In this document: positions 56,501 through 64,000 of the stretch, one piece after another | Layout: every line of letters begins with the position of its first letter | How positions within the stretch are numbered: position 1 is the first letter of the stretch | NCBI RefSeq assembly: GCF_022530855.2 | Contig: NZ_CP099567.1 | Coordinates: forward strand, 682,001 to 746,000 | From: Candidatus Vondammii sp. HM_W22 | Lineage (GTDB): Bacteria; Pseudomonadota; Gammaproteobacteria; Chromatiales; Chromatiaceae | DNA: 64,000 nt | Direction of reading: 5' to 3' | Translations under genes and position numbers: made by a program | Notes under the pieces: model-generated | Databases searched by the model: none | What the model saw: the letters and a program-made list of their open reading frames with translations, nothing else | Told to the model about the DNA's origin: nothing

Positions 56501-56868
56501 CTCCGGGATGTACTCCTGCGGCCTAGCCCGGTAGGGGGGATTGTAGAAGGGCAGTTCGTTGGGACGCTTCTGTTTGATCACCCGGCCGTGGCGCCGCAGG
56601 TAGGGTATGGCTTCGAGCAACCGGCAGGCGGGGGCGGCGGGGTTGGGAATCCATTTTTTTCGTACCAGACAAGGAGGGGTTGCTCGGGTTGTGGGTTGAG
56701 GTAGGCCCATCGGCCTTGTTTCAGCCAGGCGGCGATCTCTTCGGTACTGTGGCGGTGTGGGGCATGGATCAGGAGGCCTGTGAGTGTCAGGCGGTTGATG
56801 GCCAGGTCGATGAAGGGCGCCTGTTCATACATGACGTCTTTGATCGGTAGCAGTTGGCTGTCGTGCAT
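53511..56868 (-). pseudogene. Large metallophosphoesterase gene, broken in three places
   Basis: Read from the ATG at 56868 (MHDSQLLPIKDVMYEQAPFI) the gene needs three repairs to give one protein of about 1,115 residues. First, a shift in an A7 run at 56653-56659; the next frame continues WIPNPAAPACRLLEAIPYLR. Second, a shift in a C-rich run near 55745; the next frame continues LVWHYPDDEEENPSPI. Third, an in-frame TAG at 55143-55145. The C-terminal half has the calcineurin-like motifs LSDLHLSS, LLLTGDLYDH, IDGNHEAYEMPYG and FSGHSHRAG. The N-terminal 330 residues are an unknown domain. The genes here look GC-rich. Two of the three defects are in homopolymers. Confidence 0.65.
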
Positions 56869-57159
56869 GGTGCGCTCCGGCTGGACGGAGGGTCGGGAAG
56901 GGGGCTGTGTCCTTGATTGACCGTCCGTTGGTGAGAATATCATTCCCGTTGACTGGCCAGAAATTACAAAGCCCGGGGGGCGCTGTCAAGGCATTTATAT
57001 CCTTTTCTTTGTTGGTCTCTGTTTTGACGGAAGGCTGGGGGGCGGCAGGTTGAGCTTCACTAGGCTCAGCCCAGCGGTTTTAATTGGCGAATGGTCGACT
57101 GATCCGGCTTTTAGTCGTAACACGAAGTCACTGGTTTTGGCTGGTGGAGTATTGACTGT

Positions 57160-57480
57160 CATCCAAATACGGCTAGACAGTGGTATAAGCGCTATCGTGT
57201 CGGTGGTAAAGAAGCTCTGGCCATCGCGAAGCGAGGACAAAAAAATGCATACCGTCGTCTGACTGAAGCTCAGAAGTAAAAAGTCATCGAAGCGATTCGG
57301 GATCATATGCCGGATCAATACAAACTCAGTTTTGCGCTCTGGGCTCGTCAGCTTATCAAGCAGTTTTGGGGAATTAACATCCCTGTGCGGGGCTATGGGC
57401 GGCTACCTTAAGCGCTGGGATTCACACCTCAAAAGCCAGTAAAGTAAGCTTGTGAGAAAGATATCCAGGCATTAAGGAAC
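57160..57480 (+). mobile_element. IS630-family transposase remnant
   Basis: The frame reads RQWYKRYRVGGKEALAIAKR, then RRLTEAQK with a stop, then VIEAIRDHMPDQYKLSFALW and NIPVRGYGRL with a further stop before LGFTPQKP. This is the N-terminal HTH and linker region of an IS630-type transposase. Only the first third survives. The 200 bp upstream (56944-57159) has no recognisable gene. Confidence 0.65.
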
Positions 57481-58142
57481 GAGCTAAAAAAGAGAACATG
57501 ATTCTGTATGCGAACCTTGCAAAAGAGGCCTGAGCGAGTGAAAAGTTACCTCAATGCGACACACATTAAAGCACACTGCCTGGTAAGCGTATTTGGCCGC
57601 TTGGTCAATAGCATTGCATCTGGTGTTTGGTGCTGCTTTTGGCTCAACCTGACGGTTTTCGGGGGGATTTTCAGGCCACCTTACCTGACTGACGTGGAAA
57701 GTGGCCAAAGAAGAGAAAAAATAATTAGCGGGGATGAGCCTAATTTCTAAATGCTTTTTTGATTTTGACCAATTTTTCAGGTAGCTTCTACCGGTTTTTA
57801 CCTGTGAATAAGGCATTCATCTCCTATCAGCTTAAACAATAATAAAGCAATTTTATGGAGTGACCAAAAGTATTGTCTGGTACTTTGGCAGGCAAGTCTT
57901 TAATGTTTGACAGCCCTGAATCTGGGTTGTTTCGTCGAAATGGCCGGGAAGCTGTTCCAACGCTGGCCCTAATATAAATGGGGCTGATAAGCGAGATTTC
58001 AATCGGGTGGGTTAAGCCAGTGTCCGCGCTAACTGCGGGCAGAAATTAATACCTGCGAACAGTAGATTAAGACTCGAGAAACCGGACATCGGGTGTGATG
58101 GCCGGTAATTCACTGCAGTGAAACTTAGGAGAAAAAAACACC
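57481..58142. other. 660-bp stretch upstream of aprB without a gene
   Basis: No frame here has recognisable motifs, and both the plus-strand (57508-57750) and minus-strand (57484-57816) open frames look random. It must contain the aprBA promoter, most likely in the last 200 bp, but no box is clear. The aprB ribosome-binding site TTAGGAG is at about 58127. An aprM gene, often next to aprBA, is not present. Confidence 0.5.
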
Positions 58143-58610
58143 ATGCCAACATTTGTGCGTACCGAAAAGTGCGATGGTTGCAAAGGTCAGGACAAGACTG
58201 CTTGCATGTACATCTGCCCGCATGACCTCATGAAACTGGATATGGATGGTTCTGAAACCGGTCATGCCATGAAGTCATACAATCAGGAGCCCGAGCAGTG
58301 CTGGGAGTGCTACTCTTGCATCAAGATCTGCCCTCAGCAAGCTATCGAAGCGCGCCCTTATGCGGATATCGTGCCTCTTGGTGCGTCCGTACAGCCTCTG
58401 CGCGGTACTGACTCCATCATGTGGACTATCAAGTTTCGCAACGGCACCATGAAGCGTTTCAAGTTCCCGATCCGGACTACGCCTGAAGGCTCTATTGATC
58501 CTTATGGCGGCAAGCCTGAGGCCGATATCTCCAAGATTACCGAGCCTGGTTTCTTTGTCCAGAACAACGGCTACCGTGTAGGTGATGCCAGCGAACTGAT
58601 CTGCAAATAA
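58143..58610 (+). CDS. aprB: AprB, adenylylsulfate reductase beta subunit
   Basis: AprB is the iron-sulfur subunit of APS reductase, which in sulfur oxidisers converts sulfite plus AMP to APS. The 155-residue protein has two ferredoxin-like cluster motifs, CDGCKGQDKTACMYICPHDL and CWECYSCIKICPQQAI, and the C-terminal tail that wraps around AprA (IRTTPEGSIDPYGGKPEADI). It precedes aprA by 54 bp. Confidence 0.97.
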   Translation: MPTFVRTEKCDGCKGQDKTACMYICPHDLMKLDMDGSETGHAMKSYNQEPEQCWECYSCIKICPQQAIEARPYADIVPLGASVQPLRGTDSIMWTIKFRNGTMKRFKFPIRTTPEGSIDPYGGKPEADISKITEPGFFVQNNGYRVGDASELICK

Positions 58611-58664
58611 GCAGCGTTCAGATCTGGAATCAAGTTTTTAGTATTATATTAGAGGAAATTAGCC

Positions 58665-60662
58665 ATGTCTGGTGAATTTGGAAATCCAGAAGTCGTCGAA
58701 GAAGAGGTAGATATACTTCTTATCGGTGGTGGTATGGGCGCTTGTGGCGCCGCTTATGAGCTTGGCCCTTGGTTGGACGCTGCTAAGAAAGAGGGCGTCG
58801 ACATTAAGGTTAAGTTAGTCGACAAGGCCGCTATGGATCGTTCCGGTGCTGTTGCACAGGGCCTTTCTGCAATCAACACCTACATCGGTCCTGATCAGGA
58901 TCCTGCGGATTATGCCCGTATGGTCTCCAACGACCTGATGGGTATTACCCGTGACGATTTGGCCTATGACTTGGGCCGCCACGTTGATGAGTCTGTACAT
59001 CTGTTCGAAGAGTGGGGCCTGCCAATCTGGAAGCTCGACGAGAATGGTGAGCGTTTTGATGGCTCCAAGGGTATGACCTCTCTGGAAGAGGGTGGTAAGC
59101 CTGTGCGTTCCGGTAAATGGCAGATCATGATCAACGGTGAATCCTACAAGTGGATCGTCGCCGAAGCTGCCAAGAAAGCCCTGGGTATCGATAATATCGA
59201 AGAGCGTATCTTTATCGTTAAACTGGTAAACGACAAGAACGACAAGAATCGCGTTGCTGGTGCTGTCGGTTTCTCAGTTCGAGAAAACAAAGTTGTTGTC
59301 TACAAGTTCAAGGCCTGTCTGCTGGTTGCCGGTGGTTGCGTCAATATCTTCCGTCCCCGTTCTGTCGGTGAGGGTCAGGGTCGTGCTTGGTATCCGGTAT
59401 GGAACGCTGGCTCCACCTACTCCATGGCTGCAGAGGCTGGTGCTGAGCTGACACTGATGGAAAACCGCTTCGTACCTACCCGTTTCAAAGACGGTTACGG
59501 TCCTGTTGGCGCGTGGTTCCTGCTGTTCAAATCCAAAGCTACCAACGCCTTCGGTGAAGTCTACATGGACCGGAACAAGGAGATGCTGAACGACTATCCT
59601 CCTTACGGTTCTGCTGCTGTTCCTGCATCCTGCCTGCGTAACCACCTGATGCTCAAAGAGATGAAGGAAGGCCGTGGTCCTATCTGGATGGACACGGTTA
59701 CCGCCCTTGCCAACCTGCGTGAGACTCTGACTCCTCGCGAAGTGAAGCATCTGGAAGCTGAAGCCTGGGAAGATTTCCTTGATATGTGTATTGGCCAGTG
59801 TGGTATCTGGGCTGGTGAGAACATCGAGCCTGAGAAGAAGAACTCCGAGCTGATGCCAACAGAACCCTATCTGCTGGGTTCTCACTCCGGCTGTTGCGGT
59901 ATCTGGGTATCCGGTCCTGAAGATGTAGGCGCGCCTACCGAAGAGACAGAAGCCGGTGTTCCTGAGCATTTGCCTTCAGGCTGGAACTGGGGCTACCGTG
60001 GTATGACTACTGTACAGGGTCTGTTCACTGCTGCTGACGGCGTTGGCGCTTCTGGCCACAAGTTCTCCTCCGGCTCTCACGCTGAAGGCCGTATGTGTGC
60101 CAAGTCCATGGTCAAGTTTGTTATGGACAACAAAGATTGGGCTCCTGAGCTGGATACCAGTGTTGAAGATCTGGTTGAAGAGATCTATCGTCCAGTCAAA
60201 ACCTTCCTGGAGTTCAAAGACTATAGTACTGCCATTGACGTTAACCCCAACTACATCACCCCTAAGATGCTGCAGTTCCGTCTGCAGAAACTGATGGATG
60301 AGTATGTTGCCGGTGTTGCCACTTACTACACTACCAATGTAAATATGCTGGAAGTGGCTGAAGCCAAGCTGGCTGACCTCAAGGAAGATGCCTTGAAGAT
60401 GCGTGCCAAAGATCTCCACGAGCTGCTTCGTGCTTGGGAAAACTATCACCGCATCCTCACAGCTGAGGCTCACATGAAGCACATTCAGTTCCGTCAGGAG
60501 TCTCGTTATCCGGGCTTCTACTACCGCATGGACAAGAACTTTGTCGATGAGGAGAACTGGCATGTCTTCGTTAACTCCATCTACAACAAAGAGACCAAAG
60601 AGTGGACCTGCTTCAGGCGCGCCCATGTCGATCTGGTCGACAAGTCCAAGTTGTTCAAGTAA
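58665..60662 (+). CDS. aprA: AprA, adenylylsulfate reductase alpha subunit
   Basis: AprA is the FAD-containing catalytic subunit of APS reductase, related to succinate dehydrogenase flavoproteins. The 665-residue protein has ILLIGGGMGACGAAYELGPW-type FAD binding (here DILLIGGGMGACGAAYELG), AVAQGLSAINTYIGPDQDPA, and the active-site region NRFVPTRFKDGYGPVGAWFL. The C-terminus ends RRAHVDLVDKSKLFK. An intrinsic terminator follows. Confidence 0.97.
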   Translation: MSGEFGNPEVVEEEVDILLIGGGMGACGAAYELGPWLDAAKKEGVDIKVKLVDKAAMDRSGAVAQGLSAINTYIGPDQDPADYARMVSNDLMGITRDDLAYDLGRHVDESVHLFEEWGLPIWKLDENGERFDGSKGMTSLEEGGKPVRSGKWQIMINGESYKWIVAEAAKKALGIDNIEERIFIVKLVNDKNDKNRVAGAVGFSVRENKVVVYKFKACLLVAGGCVNIFRPRSVGEGQGRAWYPVWNAGSTYSMAAEAGAELTLMENRFVPTRFKDGYGPVGAWFLLFKSKATNAFGEVYMDRNKEMLNDYPPYGSAAVPASCLRNHLMLKEMKEGRGPIWMDTVTALANLRETLTPREVKHLEAEAWEDFLDMCIGQCGIWAGENIEPEKKNSELMPTEPYLLGSHSGCCGIWVSGPEDVGAPTEETEAGVPEHLPSGWNWGYRGMTTVQGLFTAADGVGASGHKFSSGSHAEGRMCAKSMVKFVMDNKDWAPELDTSVEDLVEEIYRPVKTFLEFKDYSTAIDVNPNYITPKMLQFRLQKLMDEYVAGVATYYTTNVNMLEVAEAKLADLKEDALKMRAKDLHELLRAWENYHRILTAEAHMKHIQFRQESRYPGFYYRMDKNFVDEENWHVFVNSIYNKETKEWTCFRRAHVDLVDKSKLFK

Positions 60663-60971
60663 GTTCTTGACAGCCTAGTGGCTCGAAAAGTCCGGGCGCC
60701 GCAAGGTGTCCGGACTTTTTTCATTATGGGAGTCCGCAAACGAATGCAAGCAAGTAACTCTTTGCCGAACCTGGAGAGAGAGCGTAGGAATCACAGAGCT
60801 GGATAGAGCAAGGTTTTTGTATTCCCGGGTCTGGGCTATAGTTGTTTTTATCTTAGAGATGATCTCTGTGATCACAGTGGTTCGCCGCGTCATATGACTT
60901 TCTAGTCAATGCACCTGTTTGCGGATTATTAACCTAAAATTCACCCGATAAGATTTATCGGAGGCGATAGA
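60663..60971. other. Spacer between aprA and the YkgJ-type gene
   Basis: Besides the aprA terminator at 60686-60721, this 309-bp stretch shows no gene; two ORFs of 60-70 codons on opposite strands lack any motif. The last 60 bp are AT-rich with GGAGGCG before the next start, suggesting a separate promoter. Confidence 0.5.
60686..60721 (+). terminator. Intrinsic terminator of aprBA
   Basis: AAAAGTCCGGGCGCC, loop GCAA, then GGTGTCCGGACTTTT, with further Ts. The 15-bp stem (two G-U pairs) and T-run make this a strong Rho-independent terminator 24 bases after the aprA stop. Confidence 0.92.
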
Positions 60972-61859
60972 ATGAGCGAAAAATTTGATATTCCATTCCA
61001 GAGCAATCTGGTTCCCACCATGTTGGAGCTGGGTTCCAAGCTGAAATTCAGCTGCCATAAGGAAATCTCTTGTTTCAATGCTTGTTGCAAGCATGCGGAT
61101 ATTACCCTGACACCTTACGACGTTATTCGCCTGAAAGACCGTCTGGAGCTGGCCAGCACCGAGTTCTTGAAGCAGCATACGGTTCCGTTTCAAGTGGACC
61201 AGGATAGACTGCCCGGTATTAAGTTAAGGACCACCGATGAAGGTGCCTGCCTGCTGATGACCGAGGAGGGGTGCAGTGTCTATAAGGATCGCCCGACCGC
61301 TTGTCGTTACTATCCGTTGGGTAATATGGCGATGCACGGCACCGGAGCGGGCAAGGAGGAGACCCACTACTTCCTGGTAGAGGAGGCGCACTGTAAGGGA
61401 CATGAGGAGGATAAGGAGCAGACCATTCAGAAATACCTCGAAGAGCAGGAGACCGCCCGGTACGATGAGCTGAATAAAGAGTGGACTCAGTTGATGCTGA
61501 TGAAGCGCTCCGGCGGACCCAGTGTCGGCAAGCCCCCAGAGGCCACGCTGCAGATGTATTTCATGTGTTCATTTGATATGGAGCGTTTTCGCCGCTTTGT
61601 TATGAGTGATGCATTCCAGGCAACTTATGATCTGGAAGATTCGGTCTATGAGGTATTGGCCCAGGAGGATATCTCGCTGATGCAGTTTGGCACCCAGCTG
61701 ATGAAACAGGTTTTCTTTGGTGAGCGCACTATCTCCGAAAAAGAGGGTGTTTGGCAGAAGCGGATGGACGATCGCCAGGAGACCTGGGATGCCCGCAGGC
61801 AGGCAGAGATTTCCCGTCAGCAGCAGCAGGAAGACGAGAAATACAAAGCGGACGATTAG
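60972..61859 (+). CDS. YkgJ-family cysteine-cluster protein
   Basis: The 295-residue protein has the cysteine pattern of the YkgJ/UPF0153 (putative zinc- or iron-chelating) family: KFSCHKEISCFNACCKHADI, then ACLLMTEEGCSVYKDRPTAC followed by RYYPLG. The second half is helical and ends in a charged, Gln-rich coil (EISRQQQQEDEKYKADD). No signal peptide. It follows aprBA after the terminator, on the same strand. A role in Fe-S assembly of AprB or in sulfur metabolism is possible but unproven. Confidence 0.8.
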   Translation: MSEKFDIPFQSNLVPTMLELGSKLKFSCHKEISCFNACCKHADITLTPYDVIRLKDRLELASTEFLKQHTVPFQVDQDRLPGIKLRTTDEGACLLMTEEGCSVYKDRPTACRYYPLGNMAMHGTGAGKEETHYFLVEEAHCKGHEEDKEQTIQKYLEEQETARYDELNKEWTQLMLMKRSGGPSVGKPPEATLQMYFMCSFDMERFRRFVMSDAFQATYDLEDSVYEVLAQEDISLMQFGTQLMKQVFFGERTISEKEGVWQKRMDDRQETWDARRQAEISRQQQQEDEKYKADD

Positions 61860-62084
61860 AAAGCTAGTGTTTTCCCTGTAGCCCTTGAAAAAGTGCCGCA
61901 GAGATCGCGGGAGCCGGCAGGATGCCAACGCTCCCACTGGCCTTAGAGTCATAGGCCCGATTATCACAACGACTAGCGATAGCAGCAGCGTCCCAAGGGT
62001 AAGAAAGTTTTACATGTGAAATAAACAGTCATATTCATCGTTAACAATATATAGCGTAATCAGGGTAATACTTAAAGAGATACC

Positions 62085-62330
62085 CTAAGGTCCCAATGCT
62101 GCATCAAGTACAGCACCGCTGGCGAGGCAGACGATACCAACCACCCGGCAAAGAGGGAAACCCAATCTGGGTTGTTGGCTACGGGGTTGAGGATAGACAG
62201 TCTGGTTCTCTTCTGTATCGGGCAACGTAACGGTTGCGCCATCCACCAGTCTGACCGGAAAAGCTCTTCGCATCTGAGATAGCACGTGACTGGGATCGAG
62301 TTATAACTAAAAGTGGTGTTTGAAGGGAAT
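62085..62330 (-). mobile_element. IS4-family transposase remnant
   Basis: The minus strand reads MRRAFPVRLVDGATVTLPDT and, continuing, SQQPRLGFPLCRVVGIVCLA followed by SGAVLDAALGP. This is the first-Asp region of an IS4-type DDE transposase (DGTTVSMPDT...GFPIARIVGI). Nothing else of the element is left. The 225 bp between the YkgJ gene and this piece hold no recognisable feature. Confidence 0.7.
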
Positions 62331-62401
62331 TGAAAAAAAGCGGGGTATCTGGTTGATTTGTTGTTGCGAGACATCAAAACAACCATTGGAGATATGCCAC
62401 C

Positions 62402-62722
62402 ATGAGTAAGAATAACGTTGTTAAGCTGGCAGTTCGAGATACGATTATCGATCCGCTGACAGAGTTGCCGAGAAGCGGTGCAGAGCAGTTGATCTACCAA
62501 GCGGTGGAGGCCGAGCTGCTGGAGCTGTTGGCGGAGCACGTCGAGCGACGGACAGAGGATGGCAAGGGGATGCGGTGCGTAATGGTCACCTGCCAGCTCG
62601 TAAACTGCAGACAGGATTGAGGCCGGTCACGGTCAAGATCCCCAAGTTCGCGCGAAGACCGGCGAGCCGGTGACGTTCCGACCAGCTCTGGTACCGCCGT
62701 ATGTACGCAAGACGAAGTCACT
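62402..62722 (+). mobile_element. IS256-family transposase N-terminal fragment
   Basis: The frame starting at 62402 reads MSKNNVVKLAVRDTIIDPLT and EAELLELLAEHVERRTEDGK, the N-terminus of an IS256 (Mutator)-type transposase. A one-base shift near 62575 leads into RNGHLPARKLQTGLRPVTVK, and another frame gives VPPYVRKTKSLW at the end. The sequence switches at about 62723 to ISL3 sequence on the other strand. Confidence 0.75.
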
Positions 62723-63360
62723 ATGGAATTTATCAAAGACAATCTTCTCTTCAGCCCTAGGCAGGCTTTCCCGTGTGGCATGATAAAGGCTGGCCACATA
62801 TCCATGGAGACACTCTCTATCGCTTCTTGCTCCTCCTCTGCTAGACTTTCGTATCATGCTTTGAGCATCGCCTTTTTGCCGTCACTGCCCCGTGTAGTAC
62901 TCTACCTGCATCCTGGTCTGATAAGACTGTTACATAATCATGGCGTTTCTTGAAGGCCGTCTCATCAACACCTATACGTGTTGAGCTGATCTCTGTTCTA
63001 CGTGCCAGTCCTCGCTTGACCGCTCGCTGCATAATTCCATCAATGGCATTCCAACTTAGCCCCATCAATCGGGAGACTGCCGAGATGGACGCCTCTTTCA
63101 ACCAGTCGATCACCAGCACCTCAAACATTGCAGTAAATACCAGAGCCCGGTTTCGCCCAGGAAATTGACACGGTGACCACCCCATGTTCTTCACACTTCA
63201 CTCTGGGCGCATCTGCTACCAGAATAGTTTTGTATTGGCGGGTATCCAGGTGCCGCCAGCGGCGCTTGCGTGAGTCATAGCCCGGTAAGATCTGCCCACA
63301 GGTTGAACAATACTGCTTGAAAGCGGTTACTGTGATGTTTAAACGTCCAGGGTATGATGC
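62723..63360 (-). mobile_element. ISL3-family element, copy 3, fragment
   Basis: Sequence closely related to the ISL3 copies at 9.7 and 24.4 kb, on the minus strand. 63330-63195 covers the zinc-finger end (CCSTCGQI-like, then DSRKRRWRHLDTRQYKT), and 63194-62841 the HTH and first DDE part (LVIDWLKEASISAVSRLMGL, SWNAIDGIMQRAVKRGLARR). It ends at 62723 fused to the IS256 piece, so the C-terminal third is missing. Confidence 0.78.
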
Positions 63361-63611
63361 GGAGACTAAAGACTAGTTCTGGGCTAAATATTTGCCCGCT
63401 GAGGCGATACTGAAAAAAACGAAGGGCATGTCCCTCGCTAGCAAGGTGGGCAGGGTAGGCTGTGTTGCTTGTTACAAGGCGGCACCTGGCGGTGACCTGG
63501 TGTTTAATCACAACTGATACCCTGGCTTTGCTTGCCACGGGCCCTTTTTGTTGAGATATGGTGTCTGCTTGAGCGACGTGTATCATGGGTTGGTAAATTC
63601 CGGAGCGCCCC

Positions 63612-64000
63612 ATGTACACAAAGAGAGAATATCAGGCAGTTATCGCCTCCCCGGTTGGTCTACTGGGTATCTGTGTGTCAAAGAACCGGGTCACCCGCGT
63701 TGATTTTTTCTGGAAAGATGAGATCGATGAGCCGGTGATACTACTGCAAAGTACCTCCCCATCTGTCCAACAGGCGGTGGAACAGCTGGACTGCTATTTT
63801 AATGATGGAAGTGCCTCTTTTTCACTCCCCCTTAAGCCCATAGGAACGCCGTTCCAATGCCGGGTCTGGGATGCCTTGTCACGTATCGCTCCGGGTGAGG
63901 TGCGTACCTATGGCGATATAGCCCGAGAGTTGAAGACCAGCCCAAGGGCTGTAGGTAACGCCTGCCGCGTCAATCCGCTGCCCATCATCGTACCTTGCCA
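63612..64000 (+). CDS. ogt: Methylated-DNA-protein-cysteine methyltransferase, partial
   Basis: The gene starts at the ATG at 63612 (MYTKREYQAVIASPVGLLGI) and is cut by the window end after 129 codons. FQCRVWDALSRIAPGEVRTY, GDIARELKTSPRAVGNACRV and NPLPIIVPC match the Ogt/AGT DNA-binding and active-site region. The last Cys is the methyl acceptor of the PCHR motif. It directly repairs O6-alkylguanine. GGAGCGCCCC precedes the start. Confidence 0.92.
   Translation, partial: MYTKREYQAVIASPVGLLGICVSKNRVTRVDFFWKDEIDEPVILLQSTSPSVQQAVEQLDCYFNDGSASFSLPLKPIGTPFQCRVWDALSRIAPGEVRTYGDIARELKTSPRAVGNACRVNPLPIIVPC

Noticed and set aside
57484-57816. 110-codon minus-strand ORF upstream of aprB
   Set aside because: No motif, no ribosome-binding site, and composition of non-coding DNA.
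1-64000. tRNA or rRNA genes
   Set aside because: No T-arm (GGTTCGAATCC-like) with a matching acceptor stem was noticed; a tRNA search program would be needed to exclude one.

Overview
The window comes from a sulfur-oxidising gammaproteobacterium. It carries a complete reverse-type dissimilatory sulfite reductase operon (dsrABEFHCMKLJOP, then dsrN and dsrR), adenylylsulfate reductase (aprBA), a sulfur-globule envelope protein and a cysteine-less DsrC paralog. The housekeeping clusters are typically gammaproteobacterial: yebC-ruvCAB-ybgC-tolQRA, mnmG-rsmG, orn/rsgA/queG, nnr-tsaE-amiC. Gene content and the abundance of decayed insertion sequences suggest a thiotrophic lineage near Sedimenticola or the tubeworm and lucinid symbionts. 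That placement is inference; no rRNA gene is present.

Layout. 1-4.8 kb: Tol-Pal and Holliday-junction genes on the minus strand, with ruvC broken by one extra base. 4.9-6.7 kb: a 5'-truncated hydrolase next to decayed IS5- and IS30-type elements. 6.8-9.3 kb: mnmG-rsmG. 9.4-10.5 kb: a DUF2058 gene destroyed by an ISL3-type element. 10.5-19.1 kb: rsgA, a small cytochrome c, an M48 protease, orn, a frameshifted SprA-like gene, queG, a MITE-like hairpin, then nnr-tsaE-amiC. 19.3-20.1 kb: IS debris. 20.3-24.2 kb: sulfur globule protein, lon, rsmA. 24.4-25.4 kb: second ISL3 copy.

25.4-27.6 kb is the most unusual locus. A minus-strand set of genes (a 58-residue ORF, a helical-repeat-like protein, a stand-alone Cas6/Cmx6-like RNA endonuclease homolog, and an RspA-type DsrC paralog without cysteines) sits divergently beside the dsr operon, with no CRISPR array or other cas gene in the window. 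28.1-41.1 kb is the dsr cluster. A strong hairpin follows dsrC, and an intrinsic terminator follows dsrP. dsrS survives only as a short remnant next to an IS3-family element (41.4-42.6 kb).

42.8-51.4 kb: an EF-G-like GTPase, hslR/grx, pepN, and an overlapping CYTH/CHAD-parA pair that may position polyphosphate granules. 51.6-56.9 kb: an apparently GC-richer two-gene island with an exported repeat-rich protein and a large metallophosphoesterase gene broken in three places. 57.1-58.1 kb: IS630 debris and non-coding DNA. 58.1-61.9 kb: aprBA and a YkgJ-type cysteine-cluster protein, with no aprM beside them. 62.1-63.3 kb: IS4, IS256 and ISL3 fragments fused end to end. The window ends inside an ogt-type methyltransferase gene.

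Function. Stored sulfur held in Sgp-coated globules would be oxidised in the cytoplasm by DsrAB. DsrEFH and DsrC relay the sulfur, DsrMKJOP and DsrL exchange electrons with the membrane and NAD(P)H, and AprBA oxidises the resulting sulfite to APS.
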